A stretch of 54,785 bases of DNA from Sphingobacterium shayense (GCF_013179575.1 NZ_JABMCQ010000008.1:1-54785); one strand, 5' to 3'. Positions 35,688 through 44,460 are shown, counted from the stretch's first letter. The notes: a model not told the origin generated them from the sequence alone. Translations and numbers: made by a program.

Positions 35688-37328
35688 ATGAATAAAAAAT
35701 ATCTACTGCTGTCGATCCTTTTTTATGCATTATTTTGTGAGTATCTACAGGCTCAAAAAGCGCATGTTTCATCCGTCTGGTCAGCGGATCAAGGGAATGG
35801 CACCTATAAAAACCCTATTCTACACGCCGATTATTCAGACCCAGACGCTATTCGTGTGGGTGAAGACTACTATATGGTTGCTTCAAGTTTTAACCACGCA
35901 CCGGGTCTTCCACTTCTGCATTCTAAAGATCTGGTAAACTGGGAGATTATCAACCACGTACTCCCTAGGCAGGTTCCTCTTGAGGTTTTCACAGCAGTAC
36001 AACACGGTAATGGCGTATGGGCACCTGCTATACGCTTCCATAAAGGGAGTTTCTACGTATACTATCCAGACCCGGATTACGGCATTTATATGACAAAAAC
36101 CACAGACCCGAAAGGGAAGTGGTCGGAGCCTGTATTGGTTTTTCAGGGAAAGGGGCTAATCGACCCATGTCCGTTCTGGGATGACGACGGCAATAATTAC
36201 TTAGCCTTCGCCTACGCGGGAAGTCGCGCGGGACTCAAAAGTGTCTTAGCGATTGCTCAACTAAACCCGCAAGGAACCAAAGTCTTAGACCGAGGGCAAA
36301 TTGTCTATGACGGCCACGAGCTTGATCCAACAATTGAAGGTCCTAAGCTGCACAAGCGCAACGGCTACTATTACCTTTTCGCACCCGCCGGCGGTGTGTC
36401 CACGGGCTGGCAGCTAGTGTTAAGGTCAAAAAATATTTATGGCCCTTATGAACGTAGAGTAGTAATGGAGCAAGGTAGCAGCCCCACGAACGGGCCACAC
36501 CAGGGAGCGTGGGTAGATACACAAACAGGGGAGGACTGGTTTATCCATTTCCAAGATAAAGAGGCTTACGGCCGCATCGTGCATCTCCAACCGATGAAAT
36601 GGGAAAGCGATTGGCCTGTGATCGGCCTTGAGCGCGGTAAAAAAGGTACCGGAGAACCCGTCCTGAGCTACAAAAAGCCAAATGTAGGTAAGACCTATCC
36701 GCCACAAAACCCTGCGGAATCCGATGAATTTGATTCGGTGCAGTTAGGACTACAGTGGCAATGGCAGGCCAATCCTGATGGCACGTGGTTGATGCCGTCT
36801 AGCCAAGGAAATTTAATTCTTTACACGAAACAGACTCCGAGTGCCCAAGGAACAAACCTTCTTGACGTCCCAAATATCTTGACGCAAAAATTTCCTGCCG
36901 AATCGTTTCGAGCGACCACAAAAATTCAGCTGGTTGGCAGCGACAAAATTGATGAAGAACGAGCCGGCTTTGCTATTATTGGAGAGGATTACAGCCAGTT
37001 ATATATCAAGAGTGAAAAAGGAAAACAGGCCCTTTATTACGGTTCGTGTAAAAATGGGCTAACCGGAGGAACGGAATCCGCGAACTTAATTGCGTCCCTG
37101 CCTGGCGAGGGGTATGTCTACTTACGTGTAGAAGTTCGTCCGGGAGGAATTTGCAACTGGTTCTACAGCACAGACGATAAGAAATACAAAAGGGTAGGAG
37201 AAGCGTTTACTGCTAGAGCTGGCAAATGGATCGGAGCAACCGTAGGGCTCTATGCCAGCCGCGATATGACGATCAATGACAGTGGATACGCTAAAGTTGA
37301 TTGGTTTCACGTTGAACCATTAAATTAG
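35688..37328 (+). CDS. Secreted GH43 glycosidase with C-terminal beta-sandwich (xylosidase/arabinofuranosidase type)
   Basis: A 546-residue protein with a signal peptide ending EYLQAQ (about residue 22). The five-bladed GH43 domain (about 35-340) shows DYSDPDAIRVG (catalytic base Asp), GVWAPAIRFH, GLIDPCPFWDDDG (second Asp) and PTIEGPKLHKR (acid Glu). Residues about 345-546 form a concanavalin-like beta-sandwich as in the two-domain GH43 beta-xylosidases. It should trim arabinose or xylose from pectin side chains. First gene of an operon with CE8 and an esterase (6-bp gaps). Confidence 0.93.
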   Translation: MNKKYLLLSILFYALFCEYLQAQKAHVSSVWSADQGNGTYKNPILHADYSDPDAIRVGEDYYMVASSFNHAPGLPLLHSKDLVNWEIINHVLPRQVPLEVFTAVQHGNGVWAPAIRFHKGSFYVYYPDPDYGIYMTKTTDPKGKWSEPVLVFQGKGLIDPCPFWDDDGNNYLAFAYAGSRAGLKSVLAIAQLNPQGTKVLDRGQIVYDGHELDPTIEGPKLHKRNGYYYLFAPAGGVSTGWQLVLRSKNIYGPYERRVVMEQGSSPTNGPHQGAWVDTQTGEDWFIHFQDKEAYGRIVHLQPMKWESDWPVIGLERGKKGTGEPVLSYKKPNVGKTYPPQNPAESDEFDSVQLGLQWQWQANPDGTWLMPSSQGNLILYTKQTPSAQGTNLLDVPNILTQKFPAESFRATTKIQLVGSDKIDEERAGFAIIGEDYSQLYIKSEKGKQALYYGSCKNGLTGGTESANLIASLPGEGYVYLRVEVRPGGICNWFYSTDDKKYKRVGEAFTARAGKWIGATVGLYASRDMTINDSGYAKVDWFHVEPLN

Positions 37329-37334
37329 TCAAAA

Positions 37335-38342
37335 ATGAAGTTTTTAACATGTTTAACCCTAGCGCTTTATTTTCTGATAAACTCAACGCATCACGCTATT
37401 GCGCAAACCACAGATAATCGATATGAACTTACCGTTGCCTTAGATGGCAGTGGCGACTGCACCAGTATTCAAGAGGCGATAAACAAGGTTCGTGACCATG
37501 CAGAACGTCGCGTTGTTATCCACATTAAGGCCGGTACCTATAATGAAAAAGTTGTCATTCCGTCCTTCAAGCGGAATATTACGCTGAGAGGCGATGGTGC
37601 CGAGCGAACCGTCATCACAAATAATGACCATACAGGGAAGCCCTTCCGTGGCATTGACGTGACGGGCGACCCCAATTACAGCACCTATACATCATACACA
37701 TTGTTGGTCGCTGCGTCCGATTGTACCCTTGAAGATCTAACTGTACAAAATTCCTCTGGCAGGGTCGGCCAAGGAGTGGCTTTACATACGGAGGGAGACC
37801 GCATCGCTATTCGTCGATGCCGAATCCTTGGGAACCAAGATACCCTTTATCTAGCACGGGGGGGATCCAGGGTATATTTGGAAAAATGTTTTATTAACGG
37901 AACAACAGATTTTATATTCGGCGCCGCTACAGCCTATTTTTTCGACTGTGAGATTCAGAGTTTAGCAAATTCCTATATAACGGCTGCTTCTACGCAGGAA
38001 GAAGAACCCTATGGTTTTGTTTTCAGAGATTGCTCGCTGCTGGCTAAAGACGATCAGGTCGACCGAGTGTATCTTGGAAGGCCGTGGCGACCACATGCCA
38101 AAACTGTGTTTATAGATACCAAAATGGGGAAACATATCACCGCTGCGGGCTGGCATGCTTGGCCTGGCGATAAGAACTTCCCCAACAAAGAGCGAACTGC
38201 TCTTTATGCGGAGTATGGCAGTATATTAACGGACAACGGCAATACGAATGACCGCGTTATGTGGGCCACGAAGCTCCGTAAAGAAGACTTAAGCGAATAT
38301 ACGCTACAAAAAGTACTAAGGGGCTGGACGCCAGAACACTAA
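37335..38342 (+). CDS. Secreted CE8 pectin methylesterase
   Basis: A 335-residue right-handed beta-helix enzyme that removes methyl groups from galacturonan. The signal peptide ends HHAIAQ (about residue 24). Family motifs in order are GTYNEKV, GNQDTLY (Gln and catalytic Asp), DFIFGAATAYFFDC (catalytic Asp) and YLGRPWRPHAKTVF (Arg/Trp). The short 6-bp gaps on both sides point to one transcript with GH43 and the following esterase. Confidence 0.96.
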   Translation: MKFLTCLTLALYFLINSTHHAIAQTTDNRYELTVALDGSGDCTSIQEAINKVRDHAERRVVIHIKAGTYNEKVVIPSFKRNITLRGDGAERTVITNNDHTGKPFRGIDVTGDPNYSTYTSYTLLVAASDCTLEDLTVQNSSGRVGQGVALHTEGDRIAIRRCRILGNQDTLYLARGGSRVYLEKCFINGTTDFIFGAATAYFFDCEIQSLANSYITAASTQEEEPYGFVFRDCSLLAKDDQVDRVYLGRPWRPHAKTVFIDTKMGKHITAAGWHAWPGDKNFPNKERTALYAEYGSILTDNGNTNDRVMWATKLRKEDLSEYTLQKVLRGWTPEH

Positions 38343-38348
38343 ACGAAC

Positions 38349-39320
38349 ATGGCCATGTTGAAAACAATTTTGAGCGCCGCAACTTATCTTTTTATTCCTC
38401 TAAGTGTATTTTCACAGCCGTCCTATCCGCGCGATACGAGCTTTACGATTCAAACAACCTACCGAAAAGAAATACAATATCGGCCCTACATTAGAATTGC
38501 AGAAGCACCTGTTTCCCGTCGTATTCACGAACAATATGGTGTTTCCTACAAAAGAATTGGAGATAGAGCATTGACTCTTGACATCCTTTCTCCTAAAAAC
38601 TCGGCGAATAAAAAATATCCGGGAATTATTCTAATTCACGGGGGAGGCTGGAGCTCCGGAGAAAAATCACAGATGCATACCCTGGGAAAAGATCTTGCGG
38701 ACAGGGGATACATTTGTTACGCCGTAAGTTACCGGTTAACGCCAGAAGCCCCTTATCCCGCTGCGGTGCTGGATATCAAGGATGCTATTTCTTGGCTAAA
38801 GCAGTCCGGAACGCAAGCTAATCTAGACACAAGTAAAATTGTCGCGCTAGGCACTTCTGCCGGAGGACAACTTGCGGCACTTCTAGGCACCACCAATAGA
38901 AAAACCACCTTCGCCCAACAGCGTGTGGGAGAACCAAGTGTAAGCACTGTTCAAGCGGTCGTTAACATTGATGGCATACTTGCTTTTCACCACCCCGAAT
39001 CTGCGGAAGGGAAATCCGCTTCAGCCTGGCTTTTAGGAAATTACACCGAAAGTCCCTCGAACTGGAATGAAGCTTCCGCACTAAGCCACGTTTCTCCAAA
39101 TAGCGCCCCAATCTTATTTTTAAACAGCTCAAATCCCCGCTTTCATGCAGGAAGGGACGACATGATTAAAAAATTTGATCGATACGGGGTATACAGCGAG
39201 GTCCATGAGTTCGCAGATAGCCCACACCCTTTCTGGTTTTTCGAGCCATGGTATACCCCAATGGTTAGAAAGATCGAAGCCTTTCTTAATCGGGTTTTAA
39301 CAACTTACCCCAACAATTAA
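38349..39320 (+). CDS. Secreted alpha/beta-hydrolase esterase (carboxylesterase type)
   Basis: A 323-residue protein with a signal peptide ending SVFSQ (about residue 22). The hormone-sensitive-lipase-like oxyanion motif is LIHGGGWSSGE, the nucleophile elbow is GTSAGGQ, and the Asp and His are probably in RDDM and SPHPFWF near the C terminus. It is likely to remove acetyl or feruloyl esters from pectin, since it is the last gene of the GH43/CE8 operon. The exact ester is not shown by the sequence. Confidence 0.88.
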   Translation: MAMLKTILSAATYLFIPLSVFSQPSYPRDTSFTIQTTYRKEIQYRPYIRIAEAPVSRRIHEQYGVSYKRIGDRALTLDILSPKNSANKKYPGIILIHGGGWSSGEKSQMHTLGKDLADRGYICYAVSYRLTPEAPYPAAVLDIKDAISWLKQSGTQANLDTSKIVALGTSAGGQLAALLGTTNRKTTFAQQRVGEPSVSTVQAVVNIDGILAFHHPESAEGKSASAWLLGNYTESPSNWNEASALSHVSPNSAPILFLNSSNPRFHAGRDDMIKKFDRYGVYSEVHEFADSPHPFWFFEPWYTPMVRKIEAFLNRVLTTYPNN

Positions 39321-39448
39321 AAGGTTCAACGAATGCTTAACCGCAGAAATACAGATATGACAATCCACGATGCTATACTTTCCGCTCACCTCCCAATAGG
39401 CGGTAAACGATATCCGAAGCAGGGGGCATGTCTAGAAGCGGCGTTTCA

Positions 39449-39469
39449 AGAAACCGGCTGTCGGTTTCT
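39449..39469. terminator. Short hairpin between convergent genes
   Basis: AGAAACCG (39449-39456) and CGGTTTCT (39462-39469) form a perfect 8-bp stem with a 5-base loop in the gap between the esterase operon and the DUF1801 gene. There is no T run, so it is only a possible transcript end. Confidence 0.35.
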
Positions 39470-39498
39470 CGGTGCTTGGCATAAAAAACCATTCATTA

Positions 39499-39900
39499 TT
39501 ACAACCGTTCCAATACACCCTTCCGTTTGACAATGTTTTTGTAATCCCATTGGATGTCTCTCGATTTCTCGATCCAGCGCTGCAAATCTTCAACGTTAAT
39601 TTCTTCTATAGCATTATAAAAAATAGAAGAATCTTTAAATTTCTGGCCCTTAATATTTAATTTTTCTTCTCCAAAATCAGCTCCGCTCCAGAACATGAGC
39701 CGTATCCCTTTCTTCTGTTTGCTATAGCCGACTATCGGATTTCCTTCTAAAAACCAAACGGGACTTCCATGCCAAATTTTCACCTTCCCATCGGGAAGAT
39801 GTTTAGCGATTTCCGTTGCCAGCACATTGCAAATGGACATGTCTTGCCCCGCTTGAGAATTGTTATAAGCAGAGACCTCTTTTAAGAATGTTGCTGCCAT
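39499..39900 (-). CDS. DUF1801-domain protein
   Basis: A 133-residue cytoplasmic protein with the DUF1801/YdhG-like pattern: KIWHGSPVWFLEGNPIVGYSKQKKGIRLMFWSG, a beta-rich centre flanked by helices. Biochemical function is unknown for the family. It lies 5 bp after the second AHSA1 gene and looks like the last gene of the arsR-linked cluster. Confidence 0.8.
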   Translation of the reverse strand: MAATFLKEVSAYNNSQAGQDMSICNVLATEIAKHLPDGKVKIWHGSPVWFLEGNPIVGYSKQKKGIRLMFWSGADFGEEKLNIKGQKFKDSSIFYNAIEEINVEDLQRWIEKSRDIQWDYKNIVKRKGVLERL

Positions 39901-39905
39901 ATCCG

Positions 39906-40409
39906 TTATTTTTCCAAAGTTGACAGTAGCTCATCTAATTGTTCAAAATCGAGAGTCATACCTTCTTTAAAGCCCATATCCATCTCCTTTTCAAGACCAT
40001 CAATCGAATCATAAGTCAGGAGCATCTCAACACGAACTTTATTGTCGTCCGCTATAAAAGTGTTCTCCCACAAATTTTGAGGGAACGCTGGATTTAAAAC
40101 ACCATTTTCGTCACTAAAGCCTCCTTTAGAGGAAAAATATTTTTCCTTCATGATCGAAACGAAATTTGTTTTACTCCAATGCTTCTCTCCCTCAGGTCCT
40201 ACCATTGCATAGAGCCAGAACCCTCCCTCGCGAAAGTCCATGGTCTTTGTTTCAGCTCGCCAAGGCTGGGGGCCCCACCATCGGTCTAGTAGTTCTGGAT
40301 CAGTCCATGCTTGCCATACCAGCCCAAGGTGGGCATTAAATTCACGAGAGATATGAATTGTCTTGTGTTCCTTGTTGACAATGAAGTCAAATACTAGTTT
40401 GTTTTTCAT
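39906..40409 (-). CDS. AHSA1/SRPBCC-domain protein (copy 2)
   Basis: A 167-residue START-like protein: IHISREFNAHLGLVWQAWTDPELLDRWWGPQPW at the start and the FREGGFWLYAMVGPEGEKHW block. Such proteins form a hydrophobic cavity and often travel with ArsR regulators; no activity can be assigned. It is a clear tandem paralogue of the preceding gene (4-bp gap, same length, matching blocks). Confidence 0.88.
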   Translation of the reverse strand: MKNKLVFDFIVNKEHKTIHISREFNAHLGLVWQAWTDPELLDRWWGPQPWRAETKTMDFREGGFWLYAMVGPEGEKHWSKTNFVSIMKEKYFSSKGGFSDENGVLNPAFPQNLWENTFIADDNKVRVEMLLTYDSIDGLEKEMDMGFKEGMTLDFEQLDELLSTLEK

Positions 40410-40413
40410 CTTA

Positions 40414-40917
40414 TTATTTTTTTAAAGTGAGTAATAATCTGTCCAAATTTTTAAGGTGTGACGAAAAACCTTTCTTGTGACTGTCTGTCGCCATTCTGTC
40501 AAACATCGCCGGGCTTCCATATTTCTCGGTTATCGTTACAAGTGTTTTGCTGTCTGTATGCCTGAAATCAACAGTACATTCCGTCCGGGGAAAGGACGGA
40601 TCAAGGGTTCCATCTTTGTCACTGAATGCCCGCAGTTCCGTAAAGCTTTTATGAGTTTCAATTTTTATATAATCGTACCTGCTCCAATGTTTTTGCCCCT
40701 GAGGACCTATTAAGGAATAAAGCCAAAAACCACCCTCTTTGAAATCCATCGTTTTAGTTTCTATTTTGTATGGGTTTGGGGCGCACCACTGATCTAACAA
40801 CAGCGCCGTTGTCCACCCTTTCCAAACCAAATCGTGGTTCGCGTTAAACTCGCGCTTTATGATGATGGTTTTCTGTTTTTCATCTACAATAAACTCGAAT
40901 AATAAATTGCTGTTCAT
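40414..40917 (-). CDS. AHSA1/SRPBCC-domain protein (copy 1)
   Basis: A 167-residue START-like protein opening IIIKREFNANHDLVWKGWTTALLLDQW with the TKTMDFKEGGFWLYSLIGP block shared with its neighbour. Two adjacent copies of identical length point to a local duplication. It lies 121 bp after the arsR gene on the same strand and is probably regulated by it. Confidence 0.88.
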   Translation of the reverse strand: MNSNLLFEFIVDEKQKTIIIKREFNANHDLVWKGWTTALLLDQWCAPNPYKIETKTMDFKEGGFWLYSLIGPQGQKHWSRYDYIKIETHKSFTELRAFSDKDGTLDPSFPRTECTVDFRHTDSKTLVTITEKYGSPAMFDRMATDSHKKGFSSHLKNLDRLLLTLKK

Positions 40918-41038
40918 AACTGTGTTTTATTATTTTAAAAATAAATAATCCGATTTCGTGTCATTTAATAAACCTTGAAATCACATCTATCATTTCGCGA
41001 CTAGACCCTTAAACCAACTAATAATCCGCTGTCTATTT

Positions 41039-41353
41039 TTACTGTTCTTTTATTGTTGCCAGTAAGTTGTCTAGTTGATCGAAACGTGTTTCCCAGATTT
41101 TTCGAAACTGTTCTAGCCATTGGTCGATTTCTTTCATTTTGTCGATTTCGAGCTTATAGTAAATCTCGCGACCTTTTTGCTCTTGCTTCACTAGCGCACA
41201 CTCTGTCAGAATTCGCAGATGTTTGGAAACCGACTGACGGGAGGTATGGAAATGTTCAGCTATACTATTGGGTGTCATAGCATGCATCGCAATTAGCGTG
41301 AGAATCGCCCGTCTTGTTGGATCCGCAATAGCTTGAAAAATATCCCTTCTCAT
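41039..41353 (-). CDS. ArsR-family transcriptional regulator
   Basis: A 104-residue winged-helix protein: IFQAIADPTRRAILTLIA, then HTSRQSVSKHLRILTECALVKQEQKGREIYYKL (recognition helix and wing). No metal-binding ELCVCDL-type motif is present, so this is the non-metal group that controls AHSA1 genes. It heads the cluster with two AHSA1 proteins and DUF1801 and has its own promoter with a duplicated AACC-N4-GGTT-like element, so autorepression is likely. Confidence 0.93.
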   Translation of the reverse strand: MRRDIFQAIADPTRRAILTLIAMHAMTPNSIAEHFHTSRQSVSKHLRILTECALVKQEQKGREIYYKLEIDKMKEIDQWLEQFRKIWETRFDQLDNLLATIKEQ

Positions 41354-41692
41354 TTGTTTATAGTTTTAATTATGCAACCGTTTGATTTCAAATATACACG
41401 CAACCGTTTGGTTTCGCAAATTTTTTAACTATTTTTTTCTTTTTGTCTTCTTAAAACCATAAATAAAACAACGCATTGAGCAAAAACATTGCACCTTTCT
41501 TTATCAAGGGGTTTAGGACGTAACTGCCAGTACCGCCCCTGGCTTCTTGCAGGCGAACGTATCGTATCGTGTGTTCTGGAGCGTCTTTTTCAGAAAAACT
41601 TATTTAGGAATCTTTACGGAAAGGTGAAAGATATTTCCCACTCAATTTTTTGTAACTTTATATGGGTCAACGTAAAGTTCAGAATTTATTAG
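41354..41692. other. Divergent intergenic region upstream of arsR
   Basis: These 339 bases hold the arsR promoter and operator repeats (41374-41420). No gene is visible in the rest, and no convincing promoter for the rightward 115-residue gene was found. Confidence 0.55.
41374..41420 (-). promoter_or_regulatory. arsR promoter with two direct operator repeats
   Basis: On the minus strand TTTG (41417-41420), 20 bp, then TATATTTG (41389-41396), an exact TAnnTTTG box, lead into arsR. GCAACCGTTTG is present twice, at 41374-41384 and 41400-41410, 26 bp apart. The second copy continues as the dyad AACC-GTTT-GGTT and lies between the two promoter elements; the first lies just past the -7 box. A repressor bound there would block transcription. 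Confidence 0.75.
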
Positions 41693-42040
41693 ATGGCTAT
41701 GGCACACAACACGACAAGTAACAACAATTCCTATCTTCCAGTAGCCTGGGAGTACCGTGAACTCGTTGAAGAGCAAATTCTCAAAAGAACCGTTGGAAAA
41801 GTCTTTTACTTTGGACACGAAAATACAATCGAAGAAGTTCAGGGAGAGATCAAAGAAATAACCGACGAAAAGGTGTTGGGAGTATTCATTGTAATGGATA
41901 GTCGACTTCGGATACGGATAGACCGCATCATTACCTTCTTCGGAAAGATCGGACCTGCGTACGAAGAATATAACGCTTACGCGGACGCATGTATGGACTG
42001 CTCTGGCGGCTACACAAAGGAGGAGCTGGAAAATATGTAA
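41693..42040 (+). CDS. Hypothetical protein (115 aa)
   Basis: Not recognised. The predicted protein is soluble, acidic toward the C terminus and begins MAMAHNTTSNNN. Its centre alternates beta-type stretches (GKVFYFGHENTIEEVQGEIKEI, VLGVFIVMDSRLRIRIDRII) in a way that suggests a small beta-barrel or sheet, and the end has two Cys in ADACMDCSGGY. No signal peptide or membrane segment. It stands alone between arsR (divergent) and the DHFR-like gene (convergent). The start could be either Met1 or Met3. Confidence 0.65.
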   Translation: MAMAHNTTSNNNSYLPVAWEYRELVEEQILKRTVGKVFYFGHENTIEEVQGEIKEITDEKVLGVFIVMDSRLRIRIDRIITFFGKIGPAYEEYNAYADACMDCSGGYTKEELENM

Positions 42041-42265
42041 ACTGCTGCATTTTTGCAGCTCTCCCATACCCAAATGAGGGTTTCACCTTAATTAGTTTAT
42101 TACTTTACGGGATAACCATCTCAAGTGCTAAAGCGAAGGAAACTTTGTCGACTGTTTTTACAAGTCTTTAAATTCGCTTCCTGTCTCGCTATTCTCACTA
42201 ACGGCTCAATGAAGATTGGCATCAAACTCTTGCTAACACACGTTTTGACCCGATGTTATTCAATC

Positions 42266-42769
42266 TTATTTAGTTAGATGAAGCTGAACAAAACCGTCTT
42301 TATGTTTGTGTTCTTTATGTTTAAACTTTGAGTTCAATTCACTATTGTTTCCTAAAACAGCTCCAGCGCCGGTGATTAATGGATTGACGTTAAAATAAAC
42401 ATCTGTAACCAAATCTTTGTCGATAAAGGCATTGAAAGTACCAGCTCCGCCTCCAATTACGATTTCCTCCACCCCTTTTTTAGACATATATTCAACAGCT
42501 TCTTCTGGACTTTCCACAGTCTTGTAACCATCAGCTGTATAAGGATTATGAGATAATATGATGATTTCTATTCCGTCAAAAAGTTCTTTTACTTCTGTTG
42601 GAAATGTTAAAAAATTTTCAAACGTTCTTAATCCTATCACAACGTTTCCAACCTTTCTTACAAATTGTACGTAGAATCCCATTGCCTCTGGCGGCAGCTG
42701 GTGATGCGGGTTATCGGTTATTAAGATTCTTCCGTTAGCCGAAATGTTTGCGATTACAGTTACTTTCAT
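42266..42769 (-). CDS. Dihydrofolate reductase-like (RibD C-terminal domain) protein
   Basis: A 167-residue protein of the RibD_C/DHFR-like family: KVTVIANISANGRILITDNPHH at the start, VIGLRTFENF (nucleotide-binding region) and EEIVIGGGAGTFNAFID. Members reduce pterin- or flavin-related substrates with NADPH, but most, including this one, have no assigned substrate. It diverges from an HxlR regulator 90 bp away, which probably controls it. Confidence 0.85.
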   Translation of the reverse strand: MKVTVIANISANGRILITDNPHHQLPPEAMGFYVQFVRKVGNVVIGLRTFENFLTFPTEVKELFDGIEIIILSHNPYTADGYKTVESPEEAVEYMSKKGVEEIVIGGGAGTFNAFIDKDLVTDVYFNVNPLITGAGAVLGNNSELNSKFKHKEHKHKDGFVQLHLTK

Positions 42770-42859
42770 ATTGTTTTGTTTTTTTAATTTCTGACTACAA
42801 AACTATTGGATATTAGATTTATATTTACTATTCATTACCTATAGGAAAGTAACTTTGTT

Positions 42860-43207
42860 ATGAGCAACAAGAAGGGTGACATTAATAAAAAAAATATATT
42901 GGCATTAAGAGATGGGATTGAACTATTGAGGGGCAAATGGAAATTTTGCATCCTGCATAATTTACAGAACCACGGCACAATGAGGTTTAAAGATTTGCAA
43001 GAGATGGCTCTGGGAATAAGCCCCAAAGTTCTATCCAAAGAGTTGAAAGAATTGGAAGATAATTTGCTGATTACTCGAACCGTTAATAACACAAAACCTA
43101 TTACCGTTTCTTATGCACTTACAGCACATGCAAAAGAAACAGAAGAAGTTGTCAATGCTTTAATTAAATTTGGACTAAAGCATAGAAACAAAATTAAAAC
43201 AAAATGA
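42860..43207 (+). CDS. HxlR-family transcriptional regulator
   Basis: A 115-residue winged-helix protein with the family core LLRGKWKFCILHNLQNHGTMRFKDLQEMALGISPKVLSKELKELEDNLLITRTV. The usual early Cys of redox- or aldehyde-sensing members is absent; the one Cys is in the first helix (KFCIL). Divergent from the DHFR-like gene, so a regulator/target pair is likely. TAACTTTG, an exact -7 type box, ends only 2 bp before the ATG. Confidence 0.9.
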   Translation: MSNKKGDINKKNILALRDGIELLRGKWKFCILHNLQNHGTMRFKDLQEMALGISPKVLSKELKELEDNLLITRTVNNTKPITVSYALTAHAKETEEVVNALIKFGLKHRNKIKTK

Positions 43208-43497
43208 CGTCTCTATATTGATTCAGCTTTACCATTCTCAAAATATATAACATTGAAATTTTTATCTTTCCCTTACCGCAGTGTTATTGTCGATATTTGA
43301 TTTTTAAATAAGAAAAACAGATAAGGCATTGCAAAGTGTCGTAGATATCCCGAAACCGTAAAAAGAAAATGAAATCAGCACGCAGCCAGCCGTTATTTGT
43401 TCGAAATTTTCCACAAAATGGATTATGACGGAAAAACTTATCGAATCACACACACGAGCGGAATCCCCAATCGTTCATATAAAAAGACGGATTGTTC

Positions 43498-43538
43498 GAA
43501 AAAAACCGGACAAACGAAATATACCTCATTTGTCCGGT
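43498..43538 (-). terminator. Rho-independent terminator of tRNA-Arg
   Basis: ACCGGACAAA (43505-43514) and TTTGTCCGGT (43529-43538) form a perfect 10-bp stem. On the minus strand it starts 4 bp past the tRNA and is followed by seven T residues. Confidence 0.92.
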
Positions 43539-43542
43539 CTAG

Positions 43543-43614
43543 TAGCCCCGAGCAGAATCGAACTGCTATCAAATGTTTAGGAAACATCTATTCTATCCGT
43601 TGAACTACGGGGCC
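43543..43614 (-). tRNA. tRNA-Arg (anticodon CCT)
   Basis: A 72-nt cloverleaf on the minus strand. Acceptor arms GGCCCCG and CGGGGCT (one G-U pair), discriminator A. Anticodon stem GATGT/ACATT around TTCCTAA gives anticodon CCT, decoding AGG. T arm AGCAG/CTGCT around TTCGATT. No CCA is encoded. The flanking 43208-43497 region upstream of the terminator holds no recognisable gene. Confidence 0.97.
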
Positions 43615-43749
43615 ATATTAATCTGCAGCAAAAATACCTATTTTTTTGTCCGTTTTACAATAATTAAAAACTATAACAATCCCGAGAATAAAATAGATTA
43701 TAACTATATAGTATTGCTAATATCGATTCTTTTAAACTGTTTAAAAGAC

Positions 43750-43757
43750 TACTTTTG
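43750..43757 (+). promoter_or_regulatory. -7 box (TACTTTTG) of the peroxiredoxin operon
   Basis: TACTTTTG fits TAnnTTTG exactly and lies 26 bp before the ATG, in a very AT-rich leader. The -33 element is not clear. Confidence 0.5.
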
Positions 43758-43783
43758 TAACACAAAAAGAAAGATTAAATATT

Positions 43784-44416
43784 ATGAGTTTTACAGGTAA
43801 AAATTTCCCTAACATTGCGGTTGACGCAATCGATTATTTAGGTGACAACTTCACACTTAACATTTTTGAAAAAGCAAAATCTGAAGGCAAAAAAGTATTA
43901 TTATTTTGGTACCCGAAAGACTTTACATTTGTTTGTCCAACAGAATTACACGCTTTCCAAGAAGCTTCTGAAGAATTAGCAAAAAGAAATACAATCATTG
44001 TGGGAGCATCATGCGATTCTGCGGAAGTTCATTTTGCTTGGTTAAACACAGCGAAAGACAATGGTGGAATAGAAGGTGTTGAATACCCTATCATTGCCGA
44101 TACTAACCGCAATCTTTCAAGCGTATTAGGTATTTTAGAAATGAAAGAAGTAGAACATCCTGAATACGGTACTTTAGTAGAAGGATCCGCAGTGAGCTAC
44201 CGCGCGACGTATCTTATCGATGAAGACGGTAAAGTGTTCCACGAATCAGTAAACGATATGCCTTTAGGCCGTAACGTAAAAGAGTTTATCCGTTTGATCG
44301 ATGCTTATGCTCACGTTCAAAAACACGGAGAAGTTTGTCCTGCAAACTGGGAAGAAGGAAAAGACGCAATGAGCGCTACACGTGAAGGCGTTGCTTCATA
44401 CCTTTCTGCAAACTAA
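43784..44416 (+). CDS. Typical 2-Cys peroxiredoxin (AhpC/Prx1 type)
   Basis: A 210-residue thioredoxin-fold peroxidase. The peroxidatic Cys51 is in FTFVCPTELHAF and the resolving Cys185 in GEVCPANW, with the YLIDEDGKVFHESVNDMPLGRN block between them. It reduces hydrogen peroxide and organic peroxides, recycled by a thioredoxin; a thioredoxin-like gene follows directly. Cytoplasmic, no signal peptide. An intercistronic hairpin separates it from the next gene. Confidence 0.97.
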   Translation: MSFTGKNFPNIAVDAIDYLGDNFTLNIFEKAKSEGKKVLLFWYPKDFTFVCPTELHAFQEASEELAKRNTIIVGASCDSAEVHFAWLNTAKDNGGIEGVEYPIIADTNRNLSSVLGILEMKEVEHPEYGTLVEGSAVSYRATYLIDEDGKVFHESVNDMPLGRNVKEFIRLIDAYAHVQKHGEVCPANWEEGKDAMSATREGVASYLSAN

Positions 44417-44437
44417 TAATTTGTACTTAACACAATT

Positions 44438-44460
44438 GGAGAGGAAAAGCCTTCCTCTCC
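44438..44460 (+). other. Intercistronic hairpin between peroxiredoxin and thioredoxin genes
   Basis: GGAGAGGAA (44438-44446) and TTCCTCTCC (44452-44460) form a perfect 9-bp stem with a 5-base loop, followed by A/T-rich sequence without a T run. It could protect or partly terminate the upstream message, giving more peroxiredoxin than thioredoxin. Confidence 0.6.

Noticed and set aside
39333..39530. A 65-residue plus-strand frame after the esterase operon
   Set aside because: Overlaps the end of the DUF1801 gene on the other strand and crosses a hairpin; no recognisable domain.
42850..42857. TAACTTTG box ending 2 bp before the HxlR start, suggesting a leaderless transcript
   Set aside because: No -33 element at a proper distance, so the match may be chance; not enough to claim leaderless translation.
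43397..43603. A 68-residue plus-strand frame containing MDYDGKTYRITHTSG
   Set aside because: It runs through the tRNA-Arg terminator and most of the tRNA on the opposite strand and begins with TTG.
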